A stretch of 64,000 nt of DNA from the NCBI RefSeq assembly GCF_030519355.1, contig NZ_JAUMKC010000010.1, forward strand, positions 124,001-188,000, given 5' to 3'. The notes below the pieces were generated by a model, which worked only from the letters and a program-made list of their open reading frames with translations, did no database searches and had not been told where the DNA came from. Source of the DNA: Mucilaginibacter sp. L3T2-6. GTDB lineage: Bacteria > Bacteroidota > Bacteroidia > Sphingobacteriales > Sphingobacteriaceae. Positions 1 through 8,323 of the stretch are shown in pieces (position 1 is the first letter of the stretch; the number at the start of each line of letters is the position of its first letter). Position numbers and translations under genes: made by a program.

Positions 1-414
1 GAGCTTGCTATATTCGAAAAATCCCCGGAAGAAGTTACCGTTACTTTGCAGGAGTTTGAAGATGCCGGATTTGGCGATAAGCCGGTTTGGAAAGCTTTTG
101 TAGCAGAGGAAAACGATGTTATCCTTGGCTTTGCAGTGTACTATATCCGCTACTCTACCTGGAAAGGGCAACGTATGTATTTAGAGGATTTGATAGTGAC
201 GGAAGAGGCGCGGGGAAAAGGGATTGGCAAGTTACTTTTTGACAGGTTGATTCTTGAAGCCAGGGAATTAGGCTTTAATGGCATGGTTTGGCAGGTACTC
301 GACTGGAACGAGCCTGCGATCGGCTTCTACCAAAAAAAATATGGCGCCGCGGTAGAGGCTGGCTGGCTGAATGCCTCGTTATCGAAAGAACAGCTTTTTG
401 AAATTAATCCATGA
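1..414 (+). CDS. GNAT family N-acetyltransferase, 5' end outside window
   Basis: An open frame runs from base 1 to the TGA at 412-414, so the gene begins upstream; the TTG at 46 is an internal codon, since coding-quality sequence continues before it (ELAIFEKSPEEV). The fold is a GNAT acetyltransferase: the acetyl-CoA pyrophosphate-binding motif RGKGIG sits in the 'LIVTEEARGKGIGKLLFDRL' stretch, followed by the usual 'WNEPAIGFYQKKYGA' C-terminal segment. It resembles the spermidine/diamine N-acetyltransferase-like branch, but the substrate cannot be read from sequence. The aspartokinase gene starts 63 bases downstream on the same strand, so the two may be co-transcribed. Family sure, substrate unknown. 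Confidence 0.9.
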   Translation, partial: ELAIFEKSPEEVTVTLQEFEDAGFGDKPVWKAFVAEENDVILGFAVYYIRYSTWKGQRMYLEDLIVTEEARGKGIGKLLFDRLILEARELGFNGMVWQVLDWNEPAIGFYQKKYGAAVEAGWLNASLSKEQLFEINP

Positions 415-477
415 AGACTAACCGGGATTATCCCGGTTTAAACTCATTGCCATAAGCGGCGGTAAAAATTATTGTAA

Positions 478-1734
478 ATGCTTGTATTCAAATTCGGAGG
501 TGCATCGGTAAAGGATGCCGATAATATAGTAAACCTCGCCAATGTAGTGAAACGGTTCGAAGGTAACCAGTTGGTGATCGTTGTGTCGGCAATGGGGAAA
601 ACTACCAACGCACTGGAAAGACTGACCAAAGCGTATGTGGACGGCGATGAGCAAATGCATGCCATTTTCGACGAGATAAAGAAGTATCACTACGACATCA
701 TAGAGCAACTATTTGATAAACAAGACAATATCTTCAACGAAGTGGCCAATACTTTTGTGGAAATTGACTGGGTAATTGAAGATGAGCCACATGACGATTA
801 CGATTTTATTTATGACCAGATCGTTTCGATCGGCGAACTGGTATCCACGCGTATCGTTAGTGCTTACCTGAATAAGGCCGGTGTAAAAAGCCAATGGGTT
901 GATGTTCGTGGCTATGTACATACCGACAATAATTATCGTGAAGGCGGCGTGCAATGGGCGAAGACCAGGGAGAGCATCAGCACGGGCATCCCGCCATTAC
1001 TCAATAAGGGCGTAGTGGTTACGCAGGGCTTTTTGGGCGGCACCTCAGAAAACTTTACCACTACACTTGGCCGTGAAGGTTCAGACTACACAGCTTCCAT
1101 ATTCGCCTCATGCCTTGGCGCTGAGTCCGTTACCACATGGAAAGATGTTCCCGGCGTATTGAATGCCGACCCTAAACTTTTTAATGACACCATTAAGTTT
1201 GACGAACTCTCCTACTCTGAGGCTATCGAAATGACCTATTACGGCGCAACGGTGATACACCCAAAAACTATCAAACCGCTGCAAAATGCTAATATACCAT
1301 TGTTGGTTAAGCCTTTTGGCGATCCGGGCGCACCAGGTACCGTAATTAAAGAGAACGGCCGCAACATATTTACCAAACCCGTTATCATAGTAAAACAAAA
1401 CCAGGTGCTGGTTTCGTTATCAGCCAAAGACTATTCATTTATTTCTGAGAATCATTTGAGCGATATTTTCGGGATGTTTGCGCAAAGCCATGCAAAGGTG
1501 AATATGATGCAAACATCAGCCCTTAGTTTCAGCGTCTGTATCGATTATTCAGAAAACAGGTTTAAAAAACTACTAACCGCGTTGAGGCAGGATTTTAACG
1601 TTAAATATAACGAAGGCTTAACGCTTATTACCGTGCGGCATTACTCCGCCGAATGGTTAAACGACCTAAAAGCCGGTAAAACTATACTTATGGAGCAGCT
1701 TAGCCGCAACACTATACAGATGCTGGTTAAGTAA
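478..1734 (+). CDS. lysC: Aspartate kinase (monofunctional)
   Basis: Phosphorylates L-aspartate with ATP, the first step of the lysine/threonine/methionine branch; cytoplasmic. The 418-residue protein opens with the kinase motif KFGGASV (residues 5-11), has GELVS near 119, GREGSDYTA at about 198-206 and WKDVPGVLNADPK near 221, all typical of the amino-acid kinase domain. The last ~110 residues are the regulatory ACT-type region. The length fits a single-function aspartokinase; no homoserine dehydrogenase domain follows. The ATG at 478 places the first motif directly at the N-terminus, as expected. Which amino acid inhibits it cannot be told from sequence. No attenuator or riboswitch was seen in the short 5' gap. 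Confidence 0.95.
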   Translation: MLVFKFGGASVKDADNIVNLANVVKRFEGNQLVIVVSAMGKTTNALERLTKAYVDGDEQMHAIFDEIKKYHYDIIEQLFDKQDNIFNEVANTFVEIDWVIEDEPHDDYDFIYDQIVSIGELVSTRIVSAYLNKAGVKSQWVDVRGYVHTDNNYREGGVQWAKTRESISTGIPPLLNKGVVVTQGFLGGTSENFTTTLGREGSDYTASIFASCLGAESVTTWKDVPGVLNADPKLFNDTIKFDELSYSEAIEMTYYGATVIHPKTIKPLQNANIPLLVKPFGDPGAPGTVIKENGRNIFTKPVIIVKQNQVLVSLSAKDYSFISENHLSDIFGMFAQSHAKVNMMQTSALSFSVCIDYSENRFKKLLTALRQDFNVKYNEGLTLITVRHYSAEWLNDLKAGKTILMEQLSRNTIQMLVK

Positions 1735-1839
1735 CATTCCTGTTTTATTTTGTAAAAATATGTTAAACACACTGCTAATTTTTAGCATTTAAGCGTTAAT
1801 GGCCTATATTAGCCCTAACATCCGGATCAAACTAAACTG

Positions 1840-4566
1840 ATGAGATTTATAAAGAATTTACTTTTACTTGTTTTAGCCATGCCTTTTTGTTATTCAACCG
1901 CGTCTGCACAGGATGGCTCGGTACTGAATAAAATAATGACAAGAACTGCCAAAATTTACCAGGATAATCCTATTGAGCGGGTGTACCTGCATTTTGATAA
2001 ACCTTATTACGCATTGGGTGATACTATATGGTTTAAGGCCTATCTCACTATGGATATGCACCAGCCTTCGGGCATCAGCAAGATAATTTATGTAGATATT
2101 CTTACTGCTAAAGATTCGTTAGTGCAATCATTGAAGATCCCGGTAAAAAACAGCGTTTCGTGGGCGGACATCCCCATCTCCCAATACACGTTTAAAAAAG
2201 GTAATTATAGGATAGTAGCTTATACAAATTGGATGAACAATGCCGGTCCGCAATATTTTTTCAATAAAAATATCACCATCGGCGATGCAATCAACAATAA
2301 TTTATCCACCCAAATTGCTTTAAAACGTATCGCCGGAACAAAGTATACAAAAATATCTGCAGGTATTTACTATAAGGACAATGAGGGTAAACCCTACGCA
2401 GGTAAACGTGTGAGTTGGACGATTGAAAAAGATTATGACGAGATAGCCAAGGGCAAAGGCGAAACAGATAAAGACGGCTTTATCAATATCGATTATGCCA
2501 ATATAAAAAATATCGGGCTTGATTCCGCTCAACTGATCACTGTTATTGACCGTGGCGACAGGAAACAAGGCACCAGCAAATTTGCTTTAAAGCCGGTTTC
2601 CGAGCCTAATGATATACAATTTTTTCCAGAGGGCGGGCAACTGATAGCCGGCATACCATCAAAAATAGCGTTCAAGGCATTGAAACCAGACGGGCTTGGC
2701 ATAGACGTTAAAGGCACTGTTACTGATAATACCGGTAAAGTGGTGGCACAGTTCGCCTCATCTCATCTGGGGATGGGCTTTTTTCAATTAACTCCGGAAG
2801 ATGGTAAAACTTATACAGCCAGCTTAACCTTTGCCGATGGAACGACCGATAAGCCGGATATGCCGAAAGTATTATCGGATGCAACCACTATTAGTATTGA
2901 TAATAGTGATGCTGACAACCTGAAAATACGTTTATTATCAGACGCTGCTTTTGTAAAGGAGAATGAGGGTAAGACGTTTTTTATCCTGGCCAAGTCTGCC
3001 GGGATTATATGTTTTGCGGCCCAGACCAAACTTCAAAACCAGGTTTATGCTGCAACGGTGCCCAAAAGCAAATTCCCGACCGGGATTGTACAAGTTACGC
3101 TTTTTGCCGATGACGGCGAGCCGCTTAGCGAAAGGATAGCCTTTATATTGCATCCGGATCAGCTTAATCTCACTGTCGCAAGCGACCATCCAACTTACGA
3201 CACCAGGCAAAAAGTGAAGCTGAATGTCACCGCAAAGAATAACGGTAAGCCCGCTGAGGGCAATTTTTCATTAACAGTTGTTGATGATACAAAGGTACCT
3301 TTTGATGAAAATGCCGAAACAACCATTTTAAGCTATTTGCTGCTTACCGCGGATATTACCGGTTATATAGAAAAGCCAAATTATTATTTCAACCATACAG
3401 ACGAAAAAAAACTTGCCGACCTGGATGTTCTGTTACAGACACAGGGCTACCGCCGCTTTTCGTATGATGGGATTATGTCAAACAAATACCCGGCAATAAG
3501 TTTCTTGCCTGAACAAGGGATAACTCTCACAGGTACGCTTCGTGCGCCTAACGGTATGCCTATCCCCGGGGGCAATGTACGCCTCCAGATAAAGGATAAA
3601 AACTATTCCGCGAACACAGTAACCGACGCTGATGGCCGCTTTAAATTTCCGGGTTTGGTATTCCAGGATTCCACACAGGTGTTTGTAAGCGCGCGAAATA
3701 ACCCACATGGCGCAGACATGGTTTTAACAGTAGACGGCGATCCCTATCAAAAGTTAACTGTAAACCCAAGCGTGCCGGATGAAATTATGAATATCGATAG
3801 TGTACTTAGTCCATATCTTAAAAACAGCAAAATACAATTTGCCAATTCAAACGTGCTGAAAGAGGTTACGATTAAAGACACAAGGATAGTTCCAAAAGTG
3901 AGCCACAGGGATTACAGTACATTATCCAGCCTGAGCTCTGAGCCCGACCATTTAATTAACCCAAATCAATTGCAGGGTTGCTCCAATCTGCTGGATTGCC
4001 TGAAAGTAGCCGCGACTGGAATGATGTTCCGGGATGATAACTTCTATGTGACGCGTGACTATAATGCCGGTAATAGAACCCCTGTGCAGATATTTGTTAA
4101 AGGTATGCCTGTGGACCCCATTTACCTGGCGAATATGAGCGCGGATGGTGTAGAATCCGTTGAAATATTTTTGAAAGACGAACTTGGTCTGGTTAATAAT
4201 ACCTACCAAAGCAATGGCGCAATAGTAGTGAATATGAAAAAAGCGCCGGAAGGACAAAAAATAAGCCTGGCAGAATTAAAGGCATTGATACCGTCAAAAA
4301 GCGAAGTAACTTTTACACCAAAGGGCTATGCGGTAAAAAGGTCGTTCTATCTGCCGCGCTACAGCGGTCCGCGTGGTTTGCAGCCGGGCCGTATAGACAC
4401 ACGTACAACCATTTATTGGAATCCTAACGTGGTGACCGATGCCAATGGAAACGCGTCAATGGAATACTTTAATGCTGATGGCGTTGGCAGCTGCCGGGTA
4501 ATAATTGAAGGCATTGATAAGGATGGTCATATCGGAAGGCAGCTATATAGATACAATGTGAAGTAG
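1840..4566 (+). CDS. Secreted MG2-domain / TonB-plug-like protein
   Basis: A 908-residue exported protein with a Sec signal peptide (about residues 1-24, ending ASAQ). After it comes an alpha-2-macroglobulin MG2-like segment with the family signature 'ERVYLHFDKPYYALGDTIWF'. A carboxypeptidase-regulatory-like beta-sandwich follows in the middle (GTLRAPNGMPIPGGNVRLQI). A TonB-receptor-plug-like segment lies at about residues 705-800 (DCLKVAATGMMF, then VQIFVKGMPVDP and VESVEIF). The C-terminal part contains RTTIYWNPNVVTDANGNA, typical of this Bacteroidota family. There is no thioester motif and no TonB-dependent 22-strand barrel of usual size after the plug. A periplasmic or outer-membrane-associated role is inferred; the function is not established. 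The gene stands alone on its strand. Confidence 0.8.
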   Translation: MRFIKNLLLLVLAMPFCYSTASAQDGSVLNKIMTRTAKIYQDNPIERVYLHFDKPYYALGDTIWFKAYLTMDMHQPSGISKIIYVDILTAKDSLVQSLKIPVKNSVSWADIPISQYTFKKGNYRIVAYTNWMNNAGPQYFFNKNITIGDAINNNLSTQIALKRIAGTKYTKISAGIYYKDNEGKPYAGKRVSWTIEKDYDEIAKGKGETDKDGFINIDYANIKNIGLDSAQLITVIDRGDRKQGTSKFALKPVSEPNDIQFFPEGGQLIAGIPSKIAFKALKPDGLGIDVKGTVTDNTGKVVAQFASSHLGMGFFQLTPEDGKTYTASLTFADGTTDKPDMPKVLSDATTISIDNSDADNLKIRLLSDAAFVKENEGKTFFILAKSAGIICFAAQTKLQNQVYAATVPKSKFPTGIVQVTLFADDGEPLSERIAFILHPDQLNLTVASDHPTYDTRQKVKLNVTAKNNGKPAEGNFSLTVVDDTKVPFDENAETTILSYLLLTADITGYIEKPNYYFNHTDEKKLADLDVLLQTQGYRRFSYDGIMSNKYPAISFLPEQGITLTGTLRAPNGMPIPGGNVRLQIKDKNYSANTVTDADGRFKFPGLVFQDSTQVFVSARNNPHGADMVLTVDGDPYQKLTVNPSVPDEIMNIDSVLSPYLKNSKIQFANSNVLKEVTIKDTRIVPKVSHRDYSTLSSLSSEPDHLINPNQLQGCSNLLDCLKVAATGMMFRDDNFYVTRDYNAGNRTPVQIFVKGMPVDPIYLANMSADGVESVEIFLKDELGLVNNTYQSNGAIVVNMKKAPEGQKISLAELKALIPSKSEVTFTPKGYAVKRSFYLPRYSGPRGLQPGRIDTRTTIYWNPNVVTDANGNASMEYFNADGVGSCRVIIEGIDKDGHIGRQLYRYNVK

Positions 4567-4572
4567 TTATTG

Positions 4573-4630
4573 GTTGCAGAGTTATAAGAGCTGTAAGGGC
4601 TATGAGCTTCAACTGCTGCAACTTTACAGC
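4573..4630 (+). repeat. Two interleaved inverted repeats in the 3' intergenic gap
   Basis: GTTGCAG (4573-4579) pairs with CTGCAAC (4616-4622), while GCTGTAA (4590-4596) pairs with TTACAGC (4624-4630). The two pairings cross, so in RNA they would be mutually exclusive or form a pseudoknot. It lies just after the MG2 gene stop and before the VOC gene, and it is not followed by a T-run. It could be chance or a weak terminator. Confidence 0.3.
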
Positions 4631-4645
4631 CATTAAAACAAAAAA

Positions 4646-5071
4646 ATGAAATTAACCCCTTTTCACGTAGCGGTGCCTGTTTATGACCTTGAAGAGGCGC
4701 GGAAATTTTATCGCGAGGTGCTGGGCTGCAGCGAAGGCCGCAGTTCGGATCAATGGACAGACTTCAATCTTTATGGCCACCAGTTTGTTATCCATCTGAA
4801 ACCGCGGCCAACAGAAATACCCGCCCATCATTTCAACCCGGTTGACGGGCACGATGTGCCTGTGCCACATTATGGCGTTGTGCTGCAGTGGGATGCGTGG
4901 CACGAGCTTGAGCAGCGGTTACGCAGCCATAATGTAAAATTTGTGATCGAGCCCTACATCCGCTTTAAAGGTGAAACCGGAGAACAGGCTACCCTTTTTT
5001 TTCTGGACCCATCGGGCAATGCCCTAGAATTTAAATCGTTTAAGGATATGGGGCAATTATTTGCTGTGTAG
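4646..5071 (+). CDS. VOC family (glyoxalase/dioxygenase-like) protein
   Basis: A 141-residue cytoplasmic protein of the vicinal oxygen chelate superfamily. It opens with the beta-alpha-beta signature '[20 protein letters not shown]' (residues 5-24) and closes the module with '[15 protein letters not shown]', where the terminal Glu is a usual metal ligand; the early His (H8) is the matching first ligand. This subgroup is often called an extradiol-dioxygenase-like or glyoxalase-like protein. The reaction cannot be deduced. It stands alone after the MG2 gene, with a repeat-like intergenic element following it. Confidence 0.85.
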   Translation: MKLTPFHVAVPVYDLEEARKFYREVLGCSEGRSSDQWTDFNLYGHQFVIHLKPRPTEIPAHHFNPVDGHDVPVPHYGVVLQWDAWHELEQRLRSHNVKFVIEPYIRFKGETGEQATLFFLDPSGNALEFKSFKDMGQLFAV

Positions 5072-5162
5072 GCAACTTAGTGAGCTGGCAGCCGGTATAG
5101 TTTAAGGAAAGCTGACAAACTTTCGGAAACAGATGTTGTTGTTCAAAGCAAATATAAAATTT

Positions 5163-5242
5163 GGTCATTGCGAACTTGCCGATACTCCGCAGTTTATCTA
5201 TGCGTCTTTATGAGTTCGCTTGGTCGTTCCTTCTCAATGACA
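5163..5242. repeat. Imperfect intergenic palindrome (REP-like)
   Basis: An outer pair GTCATTG (5164-5170) / CAATGAC (5235-5241) encloses an inner pair GCGAACT (5170-5176) / AGTTCGC (5213-5219). The outline, beginning GTCATTGCGA and ending with the reverse GTTCCTTCTCAATGAC, resembles the dispersed 'GTCATTGCGAgga' palindromes familiar from Sphingobacteriaceae intergenic DNA (from memory, not searched). A second element of related design lies at 25124-25185. It sits in a 205-base gap in front of the diiron oxygenase gene. Confidence 0.5.
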
Positions 5243-5276
5243 AGATGTAAAAACGTTTGGGTCTGACACAAATATC

Positions 5277-6155
5277 ATGGATGTAAAAGAAGTAGAGCGC
5301 CTGATAAAAATCAGCAGGGAACACCCGCTGATGCCGGAGACCTATATCCCCTGGGAATTAGAGCCTGGCACCGGCGACATTTTCCTGCCGGAAATGCTGA
5401 CTTCGCTGTACGGGCTTGAAATTTACGATACCCTTACTCCTGCCCAAAAGCTCGAGCTTGGCCGACATGAACTGGTGCAGGTGATCGCTTCGTACGCCTG
5501 GGGCGAATGCTTGTTTTGTCTTTTCATGACGCGCCATATCCTTACATTGCCGCTGGATAATATTGAGCACCGCTTTTTGCTCCGCGAATTAATTGAAGAG
5601 TTCAGGCACCAGGAGATGTTCGGACAGGCTATTGCTAAACTTGGCGGCAGCCCGATTAAACAAACAGGCTTGCATAAATTTTTCAGCAATTTTAGCAATA
5701 AGTATCTGCCTGCCGATTATCTTTTTATGGGCAGCGTATCTATCGAACTGGTTACGGATGTTTATGGAACGTTTGCACGACGCTCTGCAGACATTTACCC
5801 TGTGCTTAAAAAGATGTTTGACTTGCATAATATTGAAGAAGGCAGGCATATCTTATTTACTAAAAATCTTTTGAAGGATTATGCTGCCAAAGCCGGTTAC
5901 GTAAAACGCACGCTTTACAGTTATGTAATCATGTTTAATATACTTTTTGTGCGCACCATGTATGTAAAAAGAGAGATATATGAGCGCATAGGTTTGGAAG
6001 ATCCCGATAACGCTTATAAACTCGCTTCGATCAATTTTAAGAAGAAATTCGCCGAAACCTGTTTGAATGATATCACTAAATTTGTAGCCAGTTGGGGTGG
6101 ATTTAACCGCTTGACGCGCTGGGCATGGCGACGCGTGCTTGGAGCAAAAGTATAA
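5277..6155 (+). CDS. AurF-like diiron oxygenase
   Basis: A 292-residue helical protein with two ExxH iron-binding motifs, E108-F-R-H111 (in LIEEFRH) and E188-G-R-H191 (in NIEEGRH), the carboxylate-bridged diiron pattern of the AurF/p-aminobenzoate N-oxygenase family. Family members oxidise aromatic amines or related substrates using O2 and two electrons. No signal peptide is visible, so it should be cytoplasmic. No biosynthetic cluster, ferredoxin or reductase is next to it, so the substrate is unknown. It converges on the ethanolamine operon, whose end is 43 bases away, with no clear terminator between. The family call is solid; a specific N-oxygenase activity is inference. Confidence 0.85.
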   Translation: MDVKEVERLIKISREHPLMPETYIPWELEPGTGDIFLPEMLTSLYGLEIYDTLTPAQKLELGRHELVQVIASYAWGECLFCLFMTRHILTLPLDNIEHRFLLRELIEEFRHQEMFGQAIAKLGGSPIKQTGLHKFFSNFSNKYLPADYLFMGSVSIELVTDVYGTFARRSADIYPVLKKMFDLHNIEEGRHILFTKNLLKDYAAKAGYVKRTLYSYVIMFNILFVRTMYVKREIYERIGLEDPDNAYKLASINFKKKFAETCLNDITKFVASWGGFNRLTRWAWRRVLGAKV

Positions 6156-6198
6156 ACTAAACGTATTCAAGATGGTTGGTTAATGAACGCGGCTGTTA

Positions 6199-6948
6199 TT
6201 AATGATCCAGTAAACCTTCGTTATCCTTTAAAGCTACTCCCGATAATTTCCGTTTAAAAGCCTCATTTACCAGGTAAAATATCTTTTCCGCTGCCTGTTT
6301 ATAACTCATCCCATGTTTCCGGATATTTGACACACAATTTCGCGATTCATCAGTAAGGCCGGGCCTCGGCTTATAAGTTAAATATACTCCCATGCTGTCC
6401 GCCGCACTTAAGCCGGGGCGCTCTCCTATCAGCATTATCGAAAGTCCGGCATTCAACCCCTCACCTATATCGTCCCCGAGGGCAACCCGCCCCTCTTCTG
6501 CAAGACAAATGCAGCCAACCCGTAAGTCAGCAGCTCTAAATTTGGGAATGAGTATCTTCAATAGCCCTAAAGCATTTTCATTTACTGCTTCTGCAGACAG
6601 GCCGTCGGCGATAATAATTACAATATCCTCACCACAATAACCTTTCAATTGAGCTTTGCTGGTGTCATCCAGCCGCCGGCCATAATCCGGGCGTTGAAGA
6701 TACTTTTGCCGGTTGGTTGCTTGGCTATGTACATGCAGCAATAGCAAATCAAATAATTTCAGTTTGTCTGTCAGCACATCAACGTTTAAACGCGAGTAAA
6801 CCGCATCCCGTGCATGCGCGTGGGCAAGTTTAAACGCCAGGGATTGTTTTAGCGGAATGGCGTTGCCCGTACGCCCGATAAATATCCGGGCAGTTGTACA
6901 GCTACGTAATTGAGTTAACGGGTTTGTTCCTGTTATTTCGTTGCTCAT
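6199..6948 (-). CDS. eutC: Ethanolamine ammonia-lyase small subunit
   Basis: The small (light) subunit of adenosylcobalamin-dependent ethanolamine ammonia-lyase, which converts ethanolamine to acetaldehyde and ammonia together with EutB. It has 249 residues, shorter than the enterobacterial protein because the N-terminal extension is reduced. Typical family segments are FKLAHAHARDAVYS near residue 40, VIIADGLSAEAV near 111, and the C-terminal YLTYKPRPGLTDESRNCVSN. The ATG overlaps the eutB stop by four bases (ATGA), which indicates translational coupling and fits the fixed subunit stoichiometry. No microcompartment gene lies nearby, so the complex presumably works free in the cytoplasm. Confidence 0.95.
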   Translation of the reverse strand: MSNEITGTNPLTQLRSCTTARIFIGRTGNAIPLKQSLAFKLAHAHARDAVYSRLNVDVLTDKLKLFDLLLLHVHSQATNRQKYLQRPDYGRRLDDTSKAQLKGYCGEDIVIIIADGLSAEAVNENALGLLKILIPKFRAADLRVGCICLAEEGRVALGDDIGEGLNAGLSIMLIGERPGLSAADSMGVYLTYKPRPGLTDESRNCVSNIRKHGMSYKQAAEKIFYLVNEAFKRKLSGVALKDNEGLLDH

Positions 6949-8318
6949 ATTACCCCGGTCAGCAGTTTATGGGACGGATTAATGCTAAGCATTTCACCGT
7001 TTTCGCTCATTATTCCCTGCCTCACCAGCCATTTCTCAAACTCCGGGGCAGGTTTTAAGTCTAAAGTCTTTCTTAAATAAAGCGCATCATGAAAGGATGT
7101 GGATTGATAGTTCAGCATAATGTCGTCAGAACCTGGTATGCCCATGGTAAAATTGCAACCGGCTACACCGAGTAAGGTCAGCAGGTTGTCCATATCGTCC
7201 TGGTCGGCTTCGGCATGATTAGTATAGCAGACGTCAACACCCATTGGCAAGCCAAGTAATTTACCGCAGAAATGATCTTCGAGCGCTGCGCGGATTATTT
7301 GTTTACCGTCATACAAATATTCAGGGCCTATAAAACCGACAACGGTATTTACCAGTAGCGGTTTGTACCTGCGCGCAACAGCGTAGGCTCTCGTTTCGCA
7401 CGTTTGCTGGTCGGCGCCATGATGTGCATTTGCCGATAGCGAGCTTCCCTGCCCTGTTTCAAAATACATAACATTCCGGCCGGCAGTTCCGCGGTTAAGC
7501 GAAAGGGTAGCCTCGTAAGCTTCATCAATTAAAGCCAGGTTTATGCCAAAGCTGCTGTTGGTTTGTTCAGTTCCGCCTATGGATTGAAAACAGAGATCGA
7601 CAGGCGCACCCTGGTTGATCAGATTTAAAGTAGTGGTAATATGGCTTAACACGCACGATTGAGTAGGGATATCAAACTGCTGCCGCAACTTGTCGATCAG
7701 GTTCAATAATTTCAACACAGCGGCAGGGCTATCTGTTGCAGGATTAATACCTATGCAGGCATCGCCACTGCCATAAAGCAAGCCATCGATGATGCTTGCC
7801 GCCACACCTTTAGGATCGTCAGTCGGATGGTTAGGCTGCAGGCGAGTTGAGAAATGCCCTTTTAGACCGATAGTATTTCTGAAGCTGGTGACTATTTCAC
7901 ATTTTTTTGCTACCGCGATGAGATCCTGGTTGCGCATTAACTTAGATACGGCGGCAGCCATTTCGGGGGTTATGCCTGCTGCAATAGATTTTAACATAGC
8001 GCTGTCCGCATCATCGCCTAAAAGCCAGTCGCGGAATTCGCCAATGGTGAAGCTACCGATGGGCCCAAAAGCAATTGCATCGTGGCTATCCATAATCAGC
8101 CTCGTAACCTCGTCGGTTTCATACGGTATAATAGCCTCGTTCAAAAAGGTTTTCAAGGGCACATCTGCAAGGGTAATCTGCGCTGCAACCCGCTCCTCGT
8201 AGCTTTCCGCACATACCCCCGCAAGGACATCCCCGCTACGGTATGGCGACGCTTTAGCCATCAGGCTTTTTAAATCCCGGAAGCTGTAAGTTGTATTGCG
8301 AATGGTATACCTGTACAC
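6945..8318 (-). CDS. eutB: Ethanolamine ammonia-lyase large subunit
   Basis: The catalytic (heavy) subunit of ethanolamine ammonia-lyase: a 457-residue TIM barrel that binds ethanolamine and adenosylcobalamin. Recognisable family blocks are GDACIGINPATDSP, ETGQGSSLSANAHHGADQQT, GPEYLYDGKQI and VAGCNFTMGIPGSDDIMLNY. The length matches the usual ~453 residues. The start codon is GTG at 8316-8318: an in-frame TAA lies directly upstream, so no earlier start is possible. The permease gene ends five bases upstream, making a tight permease-eutB-eutC operon. The EutA reactivating factor, aldehyde dehydrogenase and shell proteins are not in the window. No cobalamin riboswitch was recognised upstream of the operon. 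Confidence 0.95.
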   Translation of the reverse strand: MYRYTIRNTTYSFRDLKSLMAKASPYRSGDVLAGVCAESYEERVAAQITLADVPLKTFLNEAIIPYETDEVTRLIMDSHDAIAFGPIGSFTIGEFRDWLLGDDADSAMLKSIAAGITPEMAAAVSKLMRNQDLIAVAKKCEIVTSFRNTIGLKGHFSTRLQPNHPTDDPKGVAASIIDGLLYGSGDACIGINPATDSPAAVLKLLNLIDKLRQQFDIPTQSCVLSHITTTLNLINQGAPVDLCFQSIGGTEQTNSSFGINLALIDEAYEATLSLNRGTAGRNVMYFETGQGSSLSANAHHGADQQTCETRAYAVARRYKPLLVNTVVGFIGPEYLYDGKQIIRAALEDHFCGKLLGLPMGVDVCYTNHAEADQDDMDNLLTLLGVAGCNFTMGIPGSDDIMLNYQSTSFHDALYLRKTLDLKPAPEFEKWLVRQGIMSENGEMLSINPSHKLLTGVI

Positions 8319-8323
8319 TTATG

